Positions 1-5,600 of a stretch of 7,106 nucleotides of DNA are shown here, piece after piece (the first letter of the stretch is position 1; each line of letters opens with the position of its first letter). The DNA is taken from contig JAILIO010000108.1 in the NCBI GenBank assembly GCA_024695225.1, positions 1 to 7,106 on the forward strand, given 5' to 3'. Position numbers and translations under genes: made by a program. This DNA is from Lachnospiraceae bacterium (lineage in GTDB: Bacteria; Bacillota; Clostridia; Lachnospirales; Lachnospiraceae). The notes under the pieces were generated by a model, which did not search any database, had not been told where the DNA came from, and was given only the letters and a program-made list of their open reading frames with translations.

Positions 1-2
1 CC

Positions 3-626
3 ATGAAGGCAAAGGATTCACACCCTCGGGACACTGATTTCCAAAAGTATATGCCGCAAATAAGTACAGAGAACCCGGAGGGCTTCATCCAGCCCTACGG
101 CGATTCCCCTTTGGATGACAATGCAACCGGCGAAGACGTGTATTCCTGCATAGTGGAGGCCGCCCAGGATTACGTCTGGTTCGTGACACCGTACCTGATC
201 ATAACGGAAGAGACCGCCCACATACTCTCCATGGCGGCCAAGCGCGGAGTGGACGTCAGGATCATAACCCCCGGAATCCCCGATAAAAAGATCATTTATT
301 CCGTCACCAGATCTTATTACAACAGCCTTGTGAGAAACGGCGTGAGGATATATGAATACACCCCGGGATTCTGCCACGCCAAGATGTGCGTTTCCGACGA
401 TCTGATGGCAATCTGCGGCACCATAAATATGGACTTCAGAAGTCTTTATCACCACTTTGAAAACGGCTGCTTTTACGCGGATTGTCAGGCGGTGATGGAC
501 ACCAAAGCAGACTTCGAGGATATGTTTGCCCAGTGCAGGGATGTGACCGACAAGTACCGCACGGGCAGAGGGACATTCCTGCGTATCGGGCAGATGATAC
601 TGAGACTGGGATCGCCGCTCCTGTAG
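3..626 (+). CDS. cls: Cardiolipin synthase, C-terminal part (PLD superfamily), 5' end outside the window
   Basis: The visible 207 residues form the second phospholipase-D half of a cardiolipin synthase, a membrane enzyme that makes cardiolipin from phosphatidylglycerol. The catalytic HKD motif is complete: H125, K127 and D132 (HxKx4D), followed by G139-T140-I141-N142 and MDFRSLYHHFENG, the usual sequence after this motif in bacterial Cls. Upstream, FIQPYGDSPLDD (around residues 28-39), TPYLIITEE and RGVDVRIITPGIPDK also fit the family. Family members are about 480-520 residues with an N-terminal membrane anchor and a first HKD motif; neither is seen here. The ATG at position 3 is therefore almost certainly an internal methionine and the gene begins left of the window. 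The C-terminus (MILRLGSPLL) resembles the normal family end, and it lies inside the first copy of a 40-bp tandem repeat. The next gene starts 104 bp downstream on the same strand. Confidence 0.93.
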   Translation: MKAKDSHPRDTDFQKYMPQISTENPEGFIQPYGDSPLDDNATGEDVYSCIVEAAQDYVWFVTPYLIITEETAHILSMAAKRGVDVRIITPGIPDKKIIYSVTRSYYNSLVRNGVRIYEYTPGFCHAKMCVSDDLMAICGTINMDFRSLYHHFENGCFYADCQAVMDTKADFEDMFAQCRDVTDKYRTGRGTFLRIGQMILRLGSPLL

Positions 627-710
627 GTCTTAAATGGTAACGAGTCCGGGATCGCCTAACCTGTAGTATATAAATGATACTGAAAGCGGGAATGCGTCTC
701 CTGTAGGACC
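591..710 (+). repeat. Three tandem copies of a degenerate 40-bp repeat overlapping the cls 3' end
   Basis: Copies lie at 591-630, 631-670 and 671-710 with an exact 40-bp period and no indels. Conserved blocks include CTGTAG at 621, 661 and 701, and an ATG at 594, 634 and 674. In each copy the ATG opens a ten-codon frame ending at that TAG: MILRLGSPLL, MVTSPGSPNL and MILKAGMRLL. Copy 1 is the real end of the cardiolipin synthase; copies 2 and 3 are in the other two frames. By eye, copies 1 and 3 agree at 26 of 33 positions across the mini-frame, and copies 1 and 2 at 25 of 33. The likeliest origin is tandem duplication of the gene end followed by drift. None of the three ATGs has a convincing ribosome site, so translation of the copies is not implied. 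Confidence 0.85.
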
Positions 711-720
711 GAATAATGCC

Positions 721-725
721 GGAGG
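721..725 (+). promoter_or_regulatory. Ribosome binding site GGAGG that decides the MATE gene start
   Basis: GGAGG at 721-725 sits five bases before the ATG at 731. A more upstream in-frame ATG at 716 would place this Shine-Dalgarno inside the coding region and has only a weak AGGA-like sequence before it, so 731 is the better start. The site begins ten bases after the last 40-bp repeat. Confidence 0.8.
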
Positions 726-730
726 CAAAA

Positions 731-2488
731 ATGAAATTCGACACAAAAATGATAAATAAGCTTTTCTTCAGTCTCCTGCCTGTACAGATAATGCTGGTGG
801 CTGTGGGAAGCATAAACGGACTCATAGACGGAGCCATTGCCAGCAACTATATCGGCGCATCCGCCATGGGAATGATCGGGCTGTACGCTCCCCTTCAGAA
901 GGTGATCGAATGCGTGACCGGCGTGCTGCTGGGAGGCTCGCAGATCCTGTGCGGCAGATTTCTGGGAAAGAATCAGCTGGAGCGGACCAGAGGGATATTT
1001 TCCCTGGACATGGTGCTTTTGACCGTGATAGCGCTCTTATTTACGCTGGGGGGCATTGTGATACCAGGGCCTCTGGCAGTTGTCCTGGGAGCTGATGAAA
1101 CGATGCGTGAAGGGCTTACGGCCTATATATTCGGGCTTTCTTTTGGCATGCTGCCCCAGTTTATGTCGGCGCATCTCACGGCGTTTCTCCAGATCGAACA
1201 GCAGCAGAAGAGGACCTATGCAGCGGTGGCCGTTATGGCGGTGGTAAATGTGAGCCTGGATATCCTGTTTGTGCAGGAGCTGGGGCTTGGGATGCTGGGG
1301 CTGGGACTGGCCACCACCCTGAGCTATTGGGCGTCGTTTGTCGTGATGTTCCTGTATTATCTCAGGGGGCGGGCAACCATCACCTTCGACCGCAAATATA
1401 TCGACTTGAAGGATACGGGGTCTTTGGTGAAGATCGGGGCCCCCGGCGCAGTCACTGTGTTCTGCCTTGCAGTCCGAGGTCTTTTGCTCAACTATATTTT
1501 GATGATGTTTACCGGCCGGGATGGAGTCAGCGCACTGTCGGCACTGAACACCTGCGGGGGACTCCTCTTTGCCCTTACCGCAGGTGAAGGAGCTGCGACC
1601 AGGCTCCTGTCCAGCATTTACATAGGTGAGGAGGACAGAAGGAGCCTGAGTGCTCTCATGAAGATCGCAATGACAAAGGGCGTGGGGATGGTGGCGTGTT
1701 TTGCAGCCGTTGTTATCGCCCTTGCGGAACCCATCTCCTATATTTTCTTCAAGGATACGGCTTCCAATGTGTATCTGCTCACAGTCATGTTTTTCAGGAT
1801 ATATCCGTTCTGCATGCCCCTCAGCGCCATTGCTGTCATAATGGGTTATTATCACCAGAGTTTTGGCCGGATGAAGGTCTCAAATGTGCTGTCTGTCATG
1901 GACGGGATGGTGGGCGTGCTGGTGTCTTCTGCCATACTGGCTCCCATGTTTGGAGCGGTTGGCGTCTGGGTGGCCCACGTGCTGAATGGAGTGTACACCA
2001 CCATCGTGCTCTTTATTTACGCGTGGATGGTGAAGGGCAGGATGCCCCGGTCTATAGAGGACATGCTTGCGATCCCGGATGATTTCGGCGTAAATGAGGA
2101 CCACAGGCTCGAGATCACTATCCGGAGTGAGAGTGATGTGACTGAGACCTCTGCAAGGGTCATGGATTTCTGCCACGGGCTTGGGATCGACCCCCGCAGG
2201 TCTTATTACGCGGGGCTTTGCCTTGAGGAGATGGCGGACAATGTGGTGAAGCACGGATTCTCTGATGGCAGGAAACACACAGTGGATGTGCGTGTGGTGA
2301 GCAAGGAAGATTCTCTCCTGCTCAGGATGAAGGATGACTGTAAGGCCTTTGATCCCAAGGAAAAGCTGGAACTCATCGACCCTGAAGATATAACCCACAA
2401 TATCGGTATCCGCACGGTGGGACGTATTTCAAAGGAAATGTCTTATCACAATGTACTCGGACTGAATGTCCTCACCATTGAGTTGTGA
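731..2488 (+). CDS. MATE-family transporter fused to a C-terminal RsbW-like ATPase domain
   Basis: This 585-residue protein (numbered from ATG 731) has two parts. Residues 1 to about 437 are a hydrophobic MATE (NorM/DinF-type) transporter with roughly twelve predicted membrane segments, ending at FIYAWMVKGR. MATE proteins export drugs or metabolites using Na+ or H+ gradients. Residues about 455-585 are a soluble HATPase_c/RsbW-like domain: E499/E500 to N504 in LEEMADNVVKHGF form the N box that binds Mg-ATP; DDCKAFDP (535-542) occupies the G1 position; NIGIRTVG (557-564) resembles the G2 region. The usual glycines of the DxGxG motif are replaced by C/K/A, so nucleotide binding may be altered. 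A plain MATE is about 450 residues, so the extra 130 are a real fusion in one uninterrupted frame. It probably follows cls in one transcript. The substrate is unknown, and the domain's target (an anti-anti-sigma STAS protein or PP2C phosphatase by analogy to RsbW) is not in the window. Confidence 0.9.
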   Translation: MKFDTKMINKLFFSLLPVQIMLVAVGSINGLIDGAIASNYIGASAMGMIGLYAPLQKVIECVTGVLLGGSQILCGRFLGKNQLERTRGIFSLDMVLLTVIALLFTLGGIVIPGPLAVVLGADETMREGLTAYIFGLSFGMLPQFMSAHLTAFLQIEQQQKRTYAAVAVMAVVNVSLDILFVQELGLGMLGLGLATTLSYWASFVVMFLYYLRGRATITFDRKYIDLKDTGSLVKIGAPGAVTVFCLAVRGLLLNYILMMFTGRDGVSALSALNTCGGLLFALTAGEGAATRLLSSIYIGEEDRRSLSALMKIAMTKGVGMVACFAAVVIALAEPISYIFFKDTASNVYLLTVMFFRIYPFCMPLSAIAVIMGYYHQSFGRMKVSNVLSVMDGMVGVLVSSAILAPMFGAVGVWVAHVLNGVYTTIVLFIYAWMVKGRMPRSIEDMLAIPDDFGVNEDHRLEITIRSESDVTETSARVMDFCHGLGIDPRRSYYAGLCLEEMADNVVKHGFSDGRKHTVDVRVVSKEDSLLLRMKDDCKAFDPKEKLELIDPEDITHNIGIRTVGRISKEMSYHNVLGLNVLTIEL

Positions 2489-2554
2489 AGAAAGCAGTTG
2501 CAGGTAAATCCACAGATCCTGCTCTAAAAATCAGATGATATATGTCCGAAATAT

Positions 2555-2586
2555 AACAGAGAGTGCCTGAAAAACGCTCTTTTGTT
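2555..2586 (+). terminator. Candidate rho-independent terminator after the MATE-ATPase gene
   Basis: The left arm AACAGAGAGTG (2555-2565) can pair with the right arm CGCTCTTTTGTT (2575-2586) around a nine-base loop. This gives eight pairs including G-U wobbles, then a one-base bulge and three more pairs. The right arm runs into a T-rich stretch (TCTTTTGTTGT). It lies 67 bp after the stop codon. The stem is only moderately GC-rich, so the call is tentative. Confidence 0.42.
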
Positions 2587-2627
2587 GTAAAGATAAAGCA
2601 AAAGTTGTAGTATTACACGAAGTTGTA
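2584..2627 (+). repeat. Three GTTGTA direct repeats upstream of the giant gene
   Basis: GTTGTA occurs at 2584-2589, 2604-2609 and 2622-2627. The last two share the 8-mer AAGTTGTA. Starts are 20 and 18 bp apart, about two helical turns, placing the copies on one face of the DNA. The third copy overlaps the proposed -35 box. Direct repeats with this spacing are typical of some activator sites, but no regulator can be named. Confidence 0.4.
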
Positions 2628-2651
2628 TAGGAATTAAAGGTACTATATTAT
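2623..2651 (+). promoter_or_regulatory. Candidate sigma-A promoter of the giant surface protein gene
   Basis: A -35-like TTGTAT (2623-2628) and a -10-like TATTAT (2646-2651) are separated by exactly 17 bp. The -10 box matches TATAAT at five of six positions; the -35 box matches TTGACA at only three, so the promoter may need an activator. Transcription would start near 2657-2660, leaving a leader of about 35 bases before the ATG. Confidence 0.5.
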
Positions 2652-2652
2652 A

Positions 2653-2668
2653 GACGGACCGGTCAGAC
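2653..2668. promoter_or_regulatory. Possible operator: GACCGGTC palindrome over the predicted transcription start
   Basis: The sequence GACGGACCGGTCAGAC has a perfect 8-bp palindrome GACCGGTC (2657-2664) at its centre, flanked by less symmetric arms. It starts one base after the -10 box and covers the predicted transcription start, the classic place for a repressor. GACC/GGTC half-sites are seen in many TetR-family operators, so a TetR-type repressor is a reasonable guess. No such regulator gene is in the window. Confidence 0.4.
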
Positions 2669-2678
2669 AGAATTTATC

Positions 2679-2684
2679 GGAGGA
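2679..2684 (+). promoter_or_regulatory. Ribosome binding site of the giant surface protein gene
   Basis: GGAGGA at 2679-2684 lies nine bases before the ATG at 2694. It is a strong Shine-Dalgarno at normal spacing and fixes the start, which is directly followed by a signal-peptide-like sequence. Confidence 0.85.
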
Positions 2685-2693
2685 GATTTAAGG

Positions 2694-5600
2694 ATGAAGG
2701 GGATTTTTAGGAGAACACTGAGTTTTATGCTCTCAGCCACTGTGCTGGCGGGCACGATGCCCATGCAGAGCTATGGACAGGAGCTCACGGCGGCCGGAAG
2801 CCTGGCCGGAGGTCAGAACGTGAGTCAGACAGGAGTTCCTGTGAGCATTGCAGACATAGGGCTTGGGGCGGATGTGCAGATACTGCCTGTGAGTATCCCT
2901 GAGGATCTCAAGGATGTGAGCGGCGGTGAAAACACTTATTTGTTCATCGGCTCTCCCCAGTCGGATGTCAGCGAGAAAGGCAAGTACGCTGTCACGATAT
3001 ACCGCAGGGGCAATTTGGACACCGAAACGGATTTCAATTTCAAGAGTATTGATTATTCCGCGTCTTATGGCGAGGATTACAGGATCGCCGATGACAGATA
3101 TCAGACAGAGATCTTTGAGACAAACGGAACGCTGCTGAAGCAGGGAGCGTCTCCCGAAGGACAGAAGGCACTGGAAGAAGTCTACAACCAGGTGATGTCA
3201 ACGACAGATGAGACTTCGGAAAAATACTCATCTTCATCTGACGATACCTCCGGGGGTCAGGCATCTGCAACCGGCGATACCTCCGGGGATCAGGCATCTG
3301 CAGCCGGCGATACCTCCACCGTGACCACTGCATCCTCCGCTGAGTCCAAATCATCCTCTGAAATCACCGCGTCCGGATCATCCGCCGAAACCGACGCATC
3401 CTCAACCGAGGGGAAGTCCCTGGCTGAACTCAAGCAGGCCCAGACCGGACTGCCCACCAGGGAAACCGATGAGGAAGTCGAAGAGATGGAAGATCTGGGA
3501 GCCCTTACCGACATGATCGTCCAAAACGGAGTCATCAATATGGGCGATTACACGGAGATATCCTCTGCGACTCCCATCCATTTCGACGCAGGAGAAGATT
3601 ATAAGACCATAGTTTTTGAGATCCTCGAGGACGACAGATCCGAGGGGAACGAAATGATCGAGTTCAATATCGGCGAAGTCTCAGACGGCACGGTGCTGGC
3701 TGAACCCAATGTGGCCAGCGTCCTTATCCGTGACGATGAACCCCTGGAAACATCCACAGTGACCTTTTCCCAAAAGACATACAGGGCAGAAAACGGTGAA
3801 GTGACCATCTCCGTGAAGAGAGAAGGCGCCGATTACTCCCTGGCTACCGTTGTTGCAAAGGTAGAGGGTGAGGGAGACACAGGCGTAAAGGAACTTTATT
3901 TCCAGCCCTATATCACGGAGCAGACACTGGAACTCAGGTTTGAACCCGGGGAAAAAGAGAGGACTTATGTGATAGATCTCTACGACCTCAAAGGATGTGA
4001 GGAAGGTGAGATCACATCTGCAAAGATCACAGTCCCTTCGGAAGCTGATTCACAAGCCTCATCTGCCGATTCCGACTCTTCTCTGTCTTCCGCAGGCGCT
4101 TCATTCTCCGAAGACACTCTGGAAGCAGTCAGCGGTGTCCCGGCTGAAGCGGGCAACACCATCACCGTCGGAGGCCATGTGTACGTCCTTGCGGAGGGCC
4201 CGGATAAGAACACCATGAAGATCATGAGCAAGGAAAATGATCAGGCCCTCGGCAGGAAAGCCCAGGTCCAGGTGGGTGTTTATTACAAGCCCCAGGCTAC
4301 GGATCCCTGGAAATGGGGTCTGTATCACGGCGACCGCCCGGGCAGCAACAACAACTACTACGACGCCGCAAACAATTTCGGCAATCTCCGCTGGTATTCC
4401 AGATGGGTCAAAGACCTGGGAGGTCTGGGCGGTGGCTTTGTCACCTGCATGAGACCCTTCGCCGCGTATTTCCTGGACTACACCTCCATGTCCAAATATA
4501 ACAGCGCACAAGTCTCCATGACCATGCAAAATGCTGATTTCGGCGCCAACTACAGCGAAGTAAATAAGAGCGTTTTCACAGGCAATCGCCACAACTACAG
4601 CGATGGAGACCTGAAGGTGGACAGCCGTGCCCTTATGGGACCCATCCGTGTCACCAAGACAACCGGGGGTCATTTCAGGAAGGAAGGACATTCCCAGTTT
4701 GAAGATCCCGGGAAGGTGCCGGATACAAAGGGAACAAAAACCGGTCTTCGCATAAACGTGGACCGGACCGAAGCGGGATTTACCGAGCCCGAAGCCCATA
4801 TTTACGGCGTTGTTGCCATGTACAAGTCAGTGTCCTTCTCGCTTGACAGCCCCGCGCCCCTCAAATACAAGACAGCTACAGGCGGAACCGTTGAGGAGGT
4901 TCCCGCCACCGTGAAACTCCCCGATACTGCCAGAAGGTTCTACGGGGAGAGCATAACCGTTGATCTGGAAGCTTCCGACACAGACATCAAGGTTCCCAAG
5001 GGAAAGCTTGCGGCCTGGGAAGTGACTCCCAACGGAGGCACCAAATTCACCGTAAAGAGAGAGGATGCAGTGAAGAAAAAGATCGACTATCTCTCCGCAG
5101 ACGGCAGGACCATCACAATAAATGACAACTTCATCGATATGCTCACAGCTAACGGCATGACAGTCGACAAGTCTGATCTTCTGAAAGAAGGATATGTGAT
5201 GAAGGTCACCCTGAAGCCGGTGTTTGAGTACGTAACCGTTCATGTGAAGGTGCAGGCTCCAACTGGAAAAGGAACGTTTAAGGCTTCCGATCTGAGCAAG
5301 ATGGGTGAATACCAGTATCATGTGGGCGACACCGTAAGTCTGGAGGCGACTCCCGAGTCCGGCTACAGCTACGCCGGCTATGCCATGAAGACCTTCAGAA
5401 ATTATGATGATACCAATCCCCTTTCATCAAGTGAACTGGTCAAAAGCCCTCTGAACCTCAAATTCGGCGACAGTGAGCTCTATGTCATAAACCCTGTATT
5501 CACGACCCAGAACAATGTCATTGAAGTTGAGATGAGCAGCGATGCCGCCAAATACTTCAGTGTCCAGGGGCTTGTGCCTGACAGCGAGCTCTCTTCGCAG

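Noticed and set aside
3..626. A complete short single-HKD phospholipase starting at ATG 3.
   Set aside because: The sequence begins mid-domain compared with Cls proteins, and no ribosome site can be seen. A window-edge truncation explains it better.
591..710. CRISPR-like array in the 40-bp repeats.
   Set aside because: The repeats are contiguous with no unique spacers, are degenerate, and the first is part of a coding sequence.
716..730. Alternative MATE start at ATG 716 (five residues longer).
   Set aside because: The strong GGAGG at 721-725 lies after this ATG and at ideal distance from ATG 731.
1037..1855. A 272-codon open frame on the - strand inside the MATE gene.
   Set aside because: Its translation is His/Gln/Arg-rich with no recognisable family, and it lies opposite well-supported membrane-protein coding sequence. 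It is a shadow of codon bias.
2500..2522. Hairpin GCAGG...CCTGC just after the MATE stop codon as a terminator.
   Set aside because: There are only five pairs around a 13-base loop, and no T-tract follows. The hairpin at 2555-2586 is a better candidate.
4101..4799. A 232-codon open frame on the - strand inside the giant gene.
   Set aside because: It is opposite an uninterrupted 1471-codon frame with signal peptide and domains. No ribosome site or family signature supports it.
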